From Thermoanaerobaculia bacterium (GTDB taxonomy: Bacteria > Acidobacteriota > Thermoanaerobaculia > Multivoradales > Multivoraceae): 64,000 nucleotides of DNA. Positions 1-9,463 of the stretch are shown here, piece after piece. Within the stretch, counting starts at the first letter, position 1. Each line of letters begins with the position of its first letter. Both the position numbers and the translations under genes were made by a program. The notes below the pieces were generated by a model. The model saw nothing but the letters and a program-made list of their open reading frames with translations, had not been told where the DNA came from and ran no database searches. The stretch is taken from the NCBI GenBank assembly GCA_022826745.1, contig JAJDUI010000014.1, positions 62,001-126,000 on the forward strand. Reading direction: 5' to 3'.

Positions 1-147
1 TCACCATCAGACGCCGACGATAGCCCGTCCGGCGACCAAGGAGCGAGGCTTCGCCTCGCGCGTCTATCCCGGGCGACGCCGCTTCGCAGCATCGCCCGTC
101 AGGCCGGCGAGGGCGCCGGCGCACCCAGTGTGAACCGACGACGTCCA
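1..147. other. non-coding GC-rich spacer at window edge
   Basis: No convincing reading frame is seen here; the possible frames are arginine- and proline-rich with no recognisable domain. The stretch holds a tight hairpin at 43-59 (7-bp arms, TTC loop) and the phrase gcgcacccag, which recurs in the spacers near 11311 and 55443. It ends at the start of the 181-bp palindromic element. What lies upstream of base 1 is not visible. Confidence 0.5.
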
Positions 148-328
148 GCCTGCGGCGGGGTCCGGAGGGGAGGGTCCCAGCGGGCTAGAGGCCAGCGACT
201 GCCGAGAGCGCACGGCCAACCACAGCCGCCCGGAGCGCAGCCGACCGCAGCGAGCGCCAGGTCCCTCCATCCACCACGAGGGCGCAAGCGTCCGTCTGGG
301 ACCCTCCCCTCCGGACCCCGCCGCAGGC
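148..328. repeat. 181-bp palindromic element, copy 1
   Basis: The ends are a perfect 33-bp inverted repeat (148-180 with 296-328) around a 115-nt centre. Arms begin gcctgcggcggggtccgg. A second element of exactly the same total length lies at 37476-37656. Its centre aligns with this one in reverse complement, including an identical 11-mer (agcgactgccg at 194-204 here). The arms differ between the copies but are perfectly self-complementary within each. It begins 21 nt beyond the stop of the BtuB-like gene, so it could act as a terminator or processed RNA hairpin there. No target-site duplication is seen. Confidence 0.85.
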
Positions 329-349
329 GGGTGCCAGCGCCGCTAGCCG

Positions 350-2218
350 CTAGCGCCGCTGGAATCGCAAGCCGGCGACGAAGGTGCGGCCCGGCGTGAC
401 GTAGCCGGGGACCTCGAAGTAGTCCTCGTCCAGAGCGTTCTCGATGCGAACAAAGGGCTGCCAGAGGGACCGGGTGTAGCTGAGATTGAGGTCGACCTTG
501 GTGTAGTCGTCCATGACGGCGCCGTCCGAGTTGACACGGTCCGACACCACCGCGGCCATCACCGCCGCCGAGAACCGTTCCGTCGGCTGCAACCGCGCGA
601 CCAGGGTCGTGCGGTTCTTTGGCCGCCGGGCCAGAGGCTCGCCCGTCGACTGGTCTTCCGTCTCGTTGTATGTGTGGGACAACTCCAGGCTGTAGTCGAC
701 ACTCGGGCGGTAGCGAAGCATGAACTCGGCGCCGCTCGAACTCGCGTTCGCCACGTTGCGGAAGGAGAAGGTCGGGAAGTAGAACTGGATCAGTTGATCG
801 AACTCCATGTCGAACCACGTGAGATCGGCGCTGACGCCCGATTCGCCAAACCGCTGCTCGACGCCGATGTCGAAGCCCTCCGTGGTCTCCGGCAGCAGAT
901 TCGGGTCACCCGAGAACGGATAGTAGAGCTCGTTGAAGGTCGGCGCCCGGAACGCGGTGCCGTAGCTGCCGTGGACACGGCCCTGTCCCTCGGCCCACGA
1001 ACTCGCAATGGTGACCCGGTGGCTGGTCTCCGATCCGAACGCCGAGTGCTCGTCGCCGCGCACGGCGGCAGTAACGTGCGTGTTGTCCGTGATGGACCAC
1101 TGGTCCTGCACGAACCAGGAGTCGAGGTCGGCCTCCTCGTCGAAGTTGCCGCCGCTCAGTCCCTTGCGCGTTTCGGTCGAGTAGCCCAGGTTGAGGACGT
1201 TGTCGGCGCCCAGCGTCACGTCCGACTGAACGTCGATCTGCTGAATCTCCGAATTGACCTCGTAGTTGTTCCAGAACGTGTCCGGATCGGTGCCAGCCAG
1301 GAATCCCTCGGTGCGACCGATTCGCACCGTCTGGCGCCAGAAGGAACCAAGAGCCTTCTCAACCGAGAGCGACAGGGTCTCGTCGTCTTTCGCCGCCATC
1401 GCATTCAGATCCTCGGGACCGAAGCCGTCGAGCGCCGTGTCGCCGCGTGCGGAGCGGGCCCGCAGGTCGACTCGGCCATCCTCGAGGAAGGTAGCGCCCA
1501 GCCGAGCGCTGTAGGTCTGGTTCTCGAAGGGATCGTCCTCCGCGGACCCGCCTTCGATGTAGCGGTGGGAAACCGCGTCGGTGCTCAGGTCGGTCCCGGA
1601 GACGCTGTAGTCCCACACGTCGGTGGCCCCAAGGAGGCCGAAGTCGAACCGCTGGTGCTCGTTGCTGCCCGCCTCGGCCGTCGCGTTCAACCGCCAGCCC
1701 GGTTCGCCCCGCCTGGTCGTGATGCTGATCACGCCGGTCATCGCCTCGGACCCGTACGTCGCCTGCGGCCCGCGAAGGACCTCGATTCGCTCGATGTTGG
1801 CGGCCAGCATGTTCGAGAAGTCGTAGCTGCCGCCGGTGACCGAGTTGACCCGGATGCCGTCGACCAGGACGGCCGCCTGGCCGCCGGTGCCGCCGCGCAC
1901 CCTCACGGTCGCGACCTTGCCCGGGCCTCCGGTCTGCGTGACCTCGACGCCCGGCACGGTTCGGAGCAGATCGAGAACCGCCACCTGGTTTCGCTGCTCG
2001 ATCTCCCCGGCGCCGATCACCGTGACCGCGCTGCCGACCTCGGAGCGCGGCGCCTCGTAGCGGTTCGCGCTGACCACGATCTCCTCCGCGACGATCGGCG
2101 TTCCATCTTCCGTCTCGGCTTCTTCTTCGCCAAACGCGACCGTCGGCGCCAGCATGAGCACCGCCAGCACGACGCCCAGGCGCCTGTGCACCAACTCGGT
2201 TCCTGTTCGACTGTTCAT
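350..2218 (-). CDS. btuB: TonB-dependent vitamin B12 receptor (BtuB-like)
   Basis: Outer-membrane beta-barrel receptor of 622 aa, probably for cobalamin or a related corrinoid, energised by TonB-ExbBD. The N-terminus has a signal peptide (hydrophobic stretch near residues 14-29, then acidic residues). A TonB-box/plug start (EEIVVSANRYEAP) follows, then a plug domain with LLRTVPGVEV and the typical VRVRGG and VLVDGIRVN motifs. The barrel ends in an aromatic-type C-terminal strand (FVAGLRFQRR). The ATG is preceded by a strong ggaggag ribosome binding site. The cobalamin riboswitch upstream is the main reason for assigning B12 rather than another chelate. Length is normal for BtuB. Family is certain; substrate is inferred from the riboswitch. 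Confidence 0.9.
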   Translation of the reverse strand: MNSRTGTELVHRRLGVVLAVLMLAPTVAFGEEEAETEDGTPIVAEEIVVSANRYEAPRSEVGSAVTVIGAGEIEQRNQVAVLDLLRTVPGVEVTQTGGPGKVATVRVRGGTGGQAAVLVDGIRVNSVTGGSYDFSNMLAANIERIEVLRGPQATYGSEAMTGVISITTRRGEPGWRLNATAEAGSNEHQRFDFGLLGATDVWDYSVSGTDLSTDAVSHRYIEGGSAEDDPFENQTYSARLGATFLEDGRVDLRARSARGDTALDGFGPEDLNAMAAKDDETLSLSVEKALGSFWRQTVRIGRTEGFLAGTDPDTFWNNYEVNSEIQQIDVQSDVTLGADNVLNLGYSTETRKGLSGGNFDEEADLDSWFVQDQWSITDNTHVTAAVRGDEHSAFGSETSHRVTIASSWAEGQGRVHGSYGTAFRAPTFNELYYPFSGDPNLLPETTEGFDIGVEQRFGESGVSADLTWFDMEFDQLIQFYFPTFSFRNVANASSSGAEFMLRYRPSVDYSLELSHTYNETEDQSTGEPLARRPKNRTTLVARLQPTERFSAAVMAAVVSDRVNSDGAVMDDYTKVDLNLSYTRSLWQPFVRIENALDEDYFEVPGYVTPGRTFVAGLRFQRR

Positions 2219-2290
2219 TCGGGCTCTCCTCCCCCTTCGGGATTCCTGCTCCGGGCGGCCTTCCGGGCCGGTGGAGCATCGATTGCCTCG

Positions 2291-2437
2291 GCAGGCAGCC
2301 AGGTTTCCTGACTTACCTTCGTCCTACTGACCGGCCCTTCCCATTCCTGTGTGGAACAGTGGTCATCGCCGGCTTCGTCCGGATCACAGTCGCGGGGCGG
2401 CGGGAGATTCTCACTCCCCTTCCCTTGATCTGCCTGC
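2291..2437 (-). promoter_or_regulatory. cobalamin (AdoCbl) riboswitch
   Basis: On the minus strand the segment shows the B12 riboswitch order. A P1 5' arm (gcaggca, 2431-2437) is followed by the conserved GTGAGAATC...CCCGCGACTGTGA block. A GACCACTG element comes next, and finally the B12 box AAGTCAGGAAACCTG running into the P1 3' arm (tgcctgc, 2291-2297). The two P1 arms are perfectly complementary. It lies about 70 nt upstream of the btuB-like start, leaving room for an expression platform that hides the ribosome binding site or forms a terminator when cobalamin is bound. At about 147 nt it is on the short side for the class. Confidence 0.93.
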
Positions 2438-2546
2438 GTTCTGGTGTGTGCTCAGACTCTCGCTCTAGTGATCCTCATCACGTTTGAAGAATCGGGCTGC
2501 GAAGCCGCACCCTAGCAGCCTCGCGCTGCGGCCTACAATCACGCGA

Positions 2547-5500
2547 ATGCCGAACGCGACGGGCAAGCAACTCTCGCTGCTGATGGACCAGCCGGACGCC
2601 GCGTTCCGCGTCCACGCCTCGCACCGGCTGGAGACGCTGGCGAAGCGGCTCGCCGAGGAAATGAGCCGGAACCCTGCGGAACCGCTGGAGCCGGAACGGC
2701 TCGTGGTGCCCGATGCACTGCTCGGCCAGTGGCTGCGGCTGGAACTCGCCTCCCATCTCGGGGTGGCCGCACATCTGCGAGTCGAGCAACCGGCGCAGTT
2801 CGCCTGGGCCGCGATGCGCGAAGGGGTCGCCGAGCTGACCGGTGAGTCGGTCTACGGGCCGCCTCACCTGCGCTGGCGGATCTTCGAGCGTTTGAAGAAC
2901 TGGACGGGCGACGACGAGATCGCGCGCTACCTCGAGGACGGCGACTCTCGCAAGCGTTTCGAACTCGCCGATCAACTCGCGGTCGCCTACGACCGTTGCC
3001 GGGTCTACCGGCCGGACGCCATCAGGGCGTGGCAGCAAGGCCAGGGAAGTGGCTGGCACGCACGGTTGTGGCGGGAACTCGCACCGGCAGCGCCCGGCGC
3101 CGAACACTGGGTCGACGCCATCGACCGCTATCGGGACTGGCTGGAGCAACGGCCGCGTGCGGCCGGGACGAGACAGCGCGTGAGCTTCTTCCACCCCGCC
3201 ACGCTGTCGCCCACCTACGTCGAGGTGCTCAGGCTCGCCGCGCGAGTCATGGACGTCCATCTCTACCTGCTAAGCCCCAGCCGCGACTTCTGGAGCAGGC
3301 CGCCAGACGCCGGGGACGTCGAGTCCAACGAACTGCTCGACGCCTGGGGCCGTTCGGCACGGGACCTGCGCGCTCTGATCGGCGCCGGGACCGGGCGTGC
3401 AGGAAGCGCCGCGGAAGACCTTGCCGATGTCGCCGCTCGCCCGACCTGCCTGGCCTCGGTCCAGCGGCACATTCTCGAGGGCGATCCGCAGGCGCCGGCG
3501 GCCGCGGACGCCAGGACCGGGCCGGACGACTCGATCCAGATCCACGTCTGCCACTCGCCGACCCGCGAGGTCGAGGTCCTGCACGACCGTCTGCTGGGCC
3601 TCTTCGACACGCATGCCGACATCCAGCCGGCCGACGTGCTGGTCCTCACGCCCGACCTCGACACCTACGCGCCCCTGGTCGAGGCGGTGTTCGAGTCCGC
3701 CGACCGGATCGGTGTCAGCATCGGCAGGCGACGACTCAAGGAAGGCGCCGCGCTGGCCGCCTTTCTCGACCTCCTCGAGCTTCCGGGCTCCCGGTACGCG
3801 GCGAACGACGTGCTGGCGCCGCTGCTCGCCGAATCCGTGCGTGTCCGGTTCGGCATCACGGACACCGGTCTGGCGACGATCCGGGGAGCGGTCGCCATGG
3901 CCAGGATCCGCTGGGGAAGGGACGGCGAACACCGTACCGACCTCGACGTACCGGCTTCCCCGAACCACAACTGGCGCCGCGGCCTGGACCGGCTCCTGCT
4001 TGGCTACGCGATGCACGAAGACGAAACGCTCGTCGACGGCATCGCGCCCAGCGGGCTCGACCACTGGGGCCAGCACACCGGCGCGGCCGACTACGAACTG
4101 TTCGGCCGCTTTCGCCGCTACTGCGACCTCGCCTTCGCGCTGAACGACTGGACACACGCCGAACACGACGCCTCCGGGTGGCTGGAACGCCTTCAGTACG
4201 AAGTCCTGGAAGGTTTCTTCACCAGCGACTATCGCGCCGGGCCCGAAGCGGTCCGCGAAGTGAACACGGTGTCCCGGCTGCTCTCCGAGTTCGATGAGGA
4301 GTGCAAGCGAGCGGGCGCCGGCGGCGGCATCCCGTTTCACGTCCTGCGCGACGTGCTGAACGACATGGCCGAGAAGGCCGCCCGTTCGGCGCCCCGACTG
4401 GACGACGGCATCGCGGTCGCGGACCTCGCTTCGGGGCAGGTCTTCCCGGCCAGGGTGATTTGCGCCGTGGGCATGAACGACCGCGCCTTCCCACGCAGGC
4501 CGCGGCCCCCGCAGTTCGACTTCCAGGCCGACCTCTTCGAAGGCGAGGCGCGACAGCCCGGCGACCGCGACCGCCGCAACGAGGACCGCTTCGCCTTCCT
4601 TGAAGCCCTGCTCGCTGCACGGCGCCACTTCGTACTGACGTACACCGGGCGCGACCTCCAGGAGGACAGGCCGATCCCGCCATCCGCAGTGGTCAGCGAG
4701 CTGGCCGAGTACCTGGAACAGCTCTCCCCGGACGCCGAGAACGACGAAGAAGAACGTGATCGCTGGGCCACCCGACACCCGTTGCAGCCATTCAGCCCCA
4801 AGTACTTCGAGCCGGGCAGCACCGAGCTGTTCAGCTACTCGGAGTCGATGCGCAACGCCGCCGAGGCCCTTCGTACGAGCGGCCAGGAGCCCAGCCGCTT
4901 CGCCGGCGAACTCGCCGCGGAGCTTCGCGAAGAGCCCGTGGAACTCGAGCTGGAGGACCTCGTTCGCTTCGCCGCCAGCCCTTCCCAGGACTTTCTCCGC
5001 AAGCGGCTGGACATCCTCCTCGACGTCCGGGAAGACGACGTGGCCTCCGACGAGCCGCTCGACCTGAACGCACTGGAAGCCTGGCAACTGAAGAGCGATC
5101 TGGCGGGAATTGACGAACAGGACGACGATCGGACAATCGGGCTGGCCGCGGCCCGGGGCCTGCTGCCGCCGCGGAACCTCGGCCTCGTCCAGCACCGGCA
5201 GTCCGCCGCCCAGGTCGCGGCGCTGATGGGGGAACTCCGGCCGTTCCAGCGACACCGCGAGGCGCCCCCGCACGGGGTCGAGGTCGCGTTCGGGAACGTC
5301 CGTCTGGTCGGTGCGGTCGGGCAGTTCGACCAGGGAAAGAACGAGCTGCTCTTCTGGCGCATCGGGAGGCTCCGCGCCAAGGACCGAATCGCGGTCTGGC
5401 TCCGGCTCCTGGCGCTCATCGCCGGCCGGCAGGAACCGGCGACAGCTCATCTGGTCGGCGGCAGGGACCAGGTCGAGTGCCTCGCGCTCCAGGGTCCCGA

Positions 5501-5765
5501 GCCGGACGACGCACGGTCACTGCTAGGCGACTGGGTCGAGGTCTGGCGCGAGAGCCGCGGCAAGCCGCTACCGCTCTTCGCCTCGACTTCGTGGGCATGG
5601 CTGGCGAAAGGGAAGGAGGGCGCCCGGAACGAGTGGACGAAGACCCCCTGGAGCGAAGGCAACGACGCCCGCCACCGCCTGATCTTCGGCGACGATCCCG
5701 TCCGCGACGACTTCGAGCGTCTGGCCGAACGACTGCTCCGTCCGTTGCGGGAGGCGAGCGCGTGA
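2547..5765 (+). CDS. recC: exodeoxyribonuclease V subunit gamma (RecC)
   Basis: RecC subunit of RecBCD, the helicase-nuclease that resects double-strand breaks, in which RecC holds the complex and scans for the regulatory sequence. The protein is about 1072 aa. It shows the RecC-type degenerate helicase fold (VVPDALLGQWLRLELA near the start, QVFPARVICAVGMNDRAFPR in the middle) and a decayed nuclease-like C-terminus. The ATG at 2547 was chosen; the frame is open further upstream (TTG at 2484) and an ATG at 2583 is an alternative. The stop overlaps the recB start by four bases (GTGA). The upstream 100 nt probably carry a promoter divergent from btuB. Confidence 0.9.
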   Translation: MPNATGKQLSLLMDQPDAAFRVHASHRLETLAKRLAEEMSRNPAEPLEPERLVVPDALLGQWLRLELASHLGVAAHLRVEQPAQFAWAAMREGVAELTGESVYGPPHLRWRIFERLKNWTGDDEIARYLEDGDSRKRFELADQLAVAYDRCRVYRPDAIRAWQQGQGSGWHARLWRELAPAAPGAEHWVDAIDRYRDWLEQRPRAAGTRQRVSFFHPATLSPTYVEVLRLAARVMDVHLYLLSPSRDFWSRPPDAGDVESNELLDAWGRSARDLRALIGAGTGRAGSAAEDLADVAARPTCLASVQRHILEGDPQAPAAADARTGPDDSIQIHVCHSPTREVEVLHDRLLGLFDTHADIQPADVLVLTPDLDTYAPLVEAVFESADRIGVSIGRRRLKEGAALAAFLDLLELPGSRYAANDVLAPLLAESVRVRFGITDTGLATIRGAVAMARIRWGRDGEHRTDLDVPASPNHNWRRGLDRLLLGYAMHEDETLVDGIAPSGLDHWGQHTGAADYELFGRFRRYCDLAFALNDWTHAEHDASGWLERLQYEVLEGFFTSDYRAGPEAVREVNTVSRLLSEFDEECKRAGAGGGIPFHVLRDVLNDMAEKAARSAPRLDDGIAVADLASGQVFPARVICAVGMNDRAFPRRPRPPQFDFQADLFEGEARQPGDRDRRNEDRFAFLEALLAARRHFVLTYTGRDLQEDRPIPPSAVVSELAEYLEQLSPDAENDEEERDRWATRHPLQPFSPKYFEPGSTELFSYSESMRNAAEALRTSGQEPSRFAGELAAELREEPVELELEDLVRFAASPSQDFLRKRLDILLDVREDDVASDEPLDLNALEAWQLKSDLAGIDEQDDDRTIGLAAARGLLPPRNLGLVQHRQSAAQVAALMGELRPFQRHREAPPHGVEVAFGNVRLVGAVGQFDQGKNELLFWRIGRLRAKDRIAVWLRLLALIAGRQEPATAHLVGGRDQVECLALQGPEPDDARSLLGDWVEVWRESRGKPLPLFASTSWAWLAKGKEGARNEWTKTPWSEGNDARHRLIFGDDPVRDDFERLAERLLRPLREASA

Positions 5766-8700
5766 TCGCGCCTGCGCCGCGTAACGACGCCTTCAACCGG
5801 CCGCTCGACACCGACCTGCTGATCGAGGCGAGCGCCGGAACGGGCAAGACCTACGCGCTGACCACCCTGGTCGCCCGCCTGATCATCGAAGAGCGGTTCG
5901 GCATCGACCGTCTCCTGATCGTCACCTTCACGATCTCCGCGGCGGGCGAACTGCGTACGCGTGTACGGCGGCTCCTCCAGGCGGCCCGGCGAGCCGCCTC
6001 CGGCGCCAACGTGGGCGCGGGTTCACAGGCCGGCAGACTGAGGCGGCGCTGGCAGCGGCACGGAATCCGGGACGCGGACGCATTGAGACGCCTCACACGC
6101 GCCGTTCGCGACCTCGACCGGGCCAACATCACGACGATCCACGGCTTCTGCCAGCGGACGCTCGTCGAGTTCGCCCTGCATGCCGGCGCTCCCTTCTCCT
6201 TCGAGGTGAGCGGCGACGACGCGCTGGACGTCGGCGACGCCGCGCGCGACTTCTGGCGCCGCCGCATGGTGGGCGAACCCGTCCCGTTGCTCGAGTACGC
6301 GAAGTCGAACAGGTTCGTCCAGGACGAAGAGACCACGGAGTGGGTCGTCGGCCATCACGCCAAGGTCCAGGACATCCGGAGCTCCTGCTCGCAGGAGGAG
6401 CTGCCGGGCGTGCTCGAGTCGAAGCGGAGCGCGTGGCTGGAAGCGGTCCGCGCGGCGCAGACCGCATGGTCGGACCCGGAACAGAGAGCCGCCTTCCTTG
6501 AGGTTGCCGACCCGTCCCGATGGACCGCGACAGCGCGGAAGAGGACACCGGTACGCGTACGAGCCCGAATGGTCATCGAGGCCTTCGATGCCGGCGTCCC
6601 GGAGGAACTTGCTCCGGACTGCGCCGGCACCTTCGGCACCAGGGCGCTGGAAGCGGGGTTCTACAAGAAGAACCCGCCGCCGGTCGCTCCCCTGTTCGAT
6701 CACTTCGACAACATCGCGGAAGCCGGAGCACCGTACGGCGACCTCTGGCTCGCAAGCCAGCGCCGTAGCCTCCTCGGGGACGCCAGGCAGTCCCTGCAGC
6801 ACACTACCCAGGTTCGCCGGAGCCTGAGCTTCGACGCCCTGCTCGTTGAACTGCACCGGGCGCTCGACGGGGCCGGAGGCGCCCAACTCGCCGGTCGAAT
6901 CCGTTCCCGCTACCCCGTTGCCCTGATCGACGAGTTCCAGGACACGGACCGCCTGCAGGCAAGGATCTTCGAGACGATCTACCCGGGCGGCGCCGAAGCT
7001 GCCGACGGGCGCCTCTTCGTCGTCGGCGACCCGAAGCAGTCCATCTACCGCTTCCGGGGCGCGGACGTCTTCGCCTACCTGGAAGCCCGGAACCGCCTGG
7101 GCGGGTCGGGCGAACCACTGAGTCTGGCGCACAACTTTCGCTCGACGGCCGGACTCATCCGCGCCGTCAACCAGCTTTTTTCACGGAAGCGGCCGTTCGT
7201 CCTGTCCGACTTCGACTTTTCGCGGGCGGTGCCGGCCGACCGGGAGCGCGCGGAGCTCGTCGTCCGGGACGACGAGGACGATGCGGCCCCGTTCCAACTC
7301 GTCGTGATCCCGGGCGCCGACGGCAAGAGGCGAACCAAGCCGGAGCTGACTTCCCTCGCTGCGCAACTGGCCGCCCGCGACATCGCGCGGCTGATCGCGG
7401 CGGGCAAGGCCGGCACGGCGGAACTCGTCGGCGGCGACCGGCCCCGACCGCTGGCCGCCCGCGACATCGCGGTGCTCGTCCGCAAGGGCGTCCAGGGCAA
7501 GGCAGTAGCGGAGGCCCTGCGCCAGCTCGGGATCGACAGCGTCGAGATGGGCACCGACAACATCTTCGAGTCCGAGGAGGCGGGCAGCCTCTACCGCCTC
7601 CTTCACGCCCTCTGCCTGGACGAATCCGAGTACAACGCCACCCAACTGCTCCGCGGGGCGCTGGCCGCCGACCTGTTCGGCCTCGACATGGAGGACCTTG
7701 CCGCGCTGCGCGACGACGACGACGCCTGGAGCGACTGGCGGGGTTTCGCACGCGAGTGGGCCGAAGTCTGGCAGGAGCACGGCATTGCCACTCTGATGCG
7801 GGGCATCCTGTTCGCCAGCGACGCCGCTGACTGCTCGGCGAACCTGCTCGCCTACCCGAACGGCCCGCGGCGGCTGACGAACTACCTGCACCTCACCGAC
7901 CTGCTCCACGAAGCCGAAACCCGGCGGCGACCCTCGCGTCAGGGCCTCCTCGACTGGTTCCGGCAAGCCAGGACGGACGCGCAGGGCACCGACGAGACGG
8001 CCCAACTCCGTCTGGAGAGCGACGAGAACCTGGTGAAGATCGTCACCGCCCACCGGGCCAAGGGTCTGGAGTTCCCGGTCGTCTACTACCCCTTCGCCTG
8101 GGACGGCCGCCCGCAGGCGAGAGGTGGGCAGAGGAAGCCCACGGCCGACTACTACGACCCCGAGCGCCGAACGCCAGTGCTCGATCTCGACCCCTCGGAC
8201 GACGCCTACGATCGCGAGCACGTCGAAGAGCACGCCGACGAACTGCGCCTGCTCTACGTGGCGCTGACGCGGGCCGAACACCGCTGCGTGGTCACCTGGT
8301 CACCCGAAGGCGGCGCCGAACACGCGCCGCTGGCCTGGCTCCTCCACGGCCGCGGCGCTACGGACCAGAACGACGCCGCCCTGGCGTTGAACGAGAACGC
8401 AGCCCGCGTGAGGACGCTGGGGCCTGGGGAGTGGCTGGCGGAGATCCAGGCCTTCGCCGGCCGCGCGGCCGGAGCCGTCTCGGTGCGGCTGATGGACTCG
8501 GCGACGACGAACGGCGAGCCTGACGCCGGCGACGACGAGGAAACCAGGCACCTCGAGACCCGCCAACTCAAACGCAAGCTCGAACGGATCCGGCAGCGGA
8601 CGAGCTACTCCGCCCTGTCGGCTGGGGCCGCCGCGGGCGCCGGCCTGTTCGTGCGCGACCGCGACGACATCGACCTCTCCGACGGAGAAGCCGCCGTCGA

Positions 8701-9463
8701 ACCGACGGCGCCCGCCAACGCGCCAGAACGGGAAGAAGACGGCCCTACCGTCTTCACCTTCCCCAGCGGCGGCCGCTCCGGCCGGTGCCTGCACGAGATC
8801 TTCGAGCGGCGGCTCGGCGACCCGGACGCCGGAAGCCTGGAGCGGACCTGCGAGGGCGCGCTCGCCCGCTACGGCTTCCAGGACAAGTGGCTGCCGGCCG
8901 TCCGAACCCTGGTCGAGAACGGCCTGGAGACCCCGCTCACGCCGCCGGGCGAGGCGGGCGGCGTGTTCCGGCTGTCCGACCTCAAGCGGCCCGTCGCCGA
9001 GATGGAGTTCCACCTGCCGCTCCGCAGGCTTCAGCTCGCGGAACTCGCGCACTGCCTCGAAACGCATGGCTACGATCACCGGCTCGCCGGGAGCGACGCC
9101 ACGACCGACGGCTTCCTGCATGGCTTCATCGACCTCACAGCACGGCACGACGGTCGCTGGTACGTCCTCGACTACAAGTCCAACTGGCTCGGCCCGGACC
9201 TCGCTTCGTACTCGAAAGCGGCGATCGCGGAGTCGATGCGCCACCACGGCTACCACCTCCAGTACGTTCTCTACCTGACCGCCCTGCACCGCCTGCTGAC
9301 ACTGCGGCTCAAGGACTACGACTACGACCGCCACATCGGCGGCGCCTTCTACCTCTTCCTGCGCGGCATGAGGCCGAACGCTCCCGGCAGCGGCGTGTTC
9401 CACGACCGTCCGTCCCGCGCCTGCATCGAAGCGATCGACGCCTGCTTCGGCGGAACGCCATGA
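5762..9463 (+). CDS. recB: exodeoxyribonuclease V subunit beta (RecB)
   Basis: RecB, the 3'-5' helicase and sole nuclease of RecBCD; about 1233 aa, a normal length. Visible motifs: Walker A ASAGTGKT near residue 20, helicase motif II LIDEFQDTD, motif III VVGDPKQSIYRFRGAD, motif V/VI region VKIVTAHRAKGLEFPVVYYP and LLYVALTRAEHR. The C-terminal nuclease motif GFIDL...YVLDYKSNW has its catalytic Asp, Asp and Lys intact, so this should be an active nuclease. The start is a GTG inside the recC stop (GTGA overlap), chosen over the longer open frame because homology begins there. recD follows with an ATGA overlap. Confidence 0.95.
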   Translation: MIAPAPRNDAFNRPLDTDLLIEASAGTGKTYALTTLVARLIIEERFGIDRLLIVTFTISAAGELRTRVRRLLQAARRAASGANVGAGSQAGRLRRRWQRHGIRDADALRRLTRAVRDLDRANITTIHGFCQRTLVEFALHAGAPFSFEVSGDDALDVGDAARDFWRRRMVGEPVPLLEYAKSNRFVQDEETTEWVVGHHAKVQDIRSSCSQEELPGVLESKRSAWLEAVRAAQTAWSDPEQRAAFLEVADPSRWTATARKRTPVRVRARMVIEAFDAGVPEELAPDCAGTFGTRALEAGFYKKNPPPVAPLFDHFDNIAEAGAPYGDLWLASQRRSLLGDARQSLQHTTQVRRSLSFDALLVELHRALDGAGGAQLAGRIRSRYPVALIDEFQDTDRLQARIFETIYPGGAEAADGRLFVVGDPKQSIYRFRGADVFAYLEARNRLGGSGEPLSLAHNFRSTAGLIRAVNQLFSRKRPFVLSDFDFSRAVPADRERAELVVRDDEDDAAPFQLVVIPGADGKRRTKPELTSLAAQLAARDIARLIAAGKAGTAELVGGDRPRPLAARDIAVLVRKGVQGKAVAEALRQLGIDSVEMGTDNIFESEEAGSLYRLLHALCLDESEYNATQLLRGALAADLFGLDMEDLAALRDDDDAWSDWRGFAREWAEVWQEHGIATLMRGILFASDAADCSANLLAYPNGPRRLTNYLHLTDLLHEAETRRRPSRQGLLDWFRQARTDAQGTDETAQLRLESDENLVKIVTAHRAKGLEFPVVYYPFAWDGRPQARGGQRKPTADYYDPERRTPVLDLDPSDDAYDREHVEEHADELRLLYVALTRAEHRCVVTWSPEGGAEHAPLAWLLHGRGATDQNDAALALNENAARVRTLGPGEWLAEIQAFAGRAAGAVSVRLMDSATTNGEPDAGDDEETRHLETRQLKRKLERIRQRTSYSALSAGAAAGAGLFVRDRDDIDLSDGEAAVEPTAPANAPEREEDGPTVFTFPSGGRSGRCLHEIFERRLGDPDAGSLERTCEGALARYGFQDKWLPAVRTLVENGLETPLTPPGEAGGVFRLSDLKRPVAEMEFHLPLRRLQLAELAHCLETHGYDHRLAGSDATTDGFLHGFIDLTARHDGRWYVLDYKSNWLGPDLASYSKAAIAESMRHHGYHLQYVLYLTALHRLLTLRLKDYDYDRHIGGAFYLFLRGMRPNAPGSGVFHDRPSRACIEAIDACFGGTP

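Noticed and set aside
148..328. Integron attC site
   Set aside because: There are long, perfect palindromic arms, but no attC core sites (R''/R' with GTTRRRY) and no cassette or integrase nearby.
674..2311. Long plus-strand open frame (545 aa) opposite the btuB-like gene
   Set aside because: Composition is biased (Arg/Val/Asp rich), there is no domain and no ribosome binding site, and it is antisense to a clear receptor gene. Open antisense frames are expected at this GC content.
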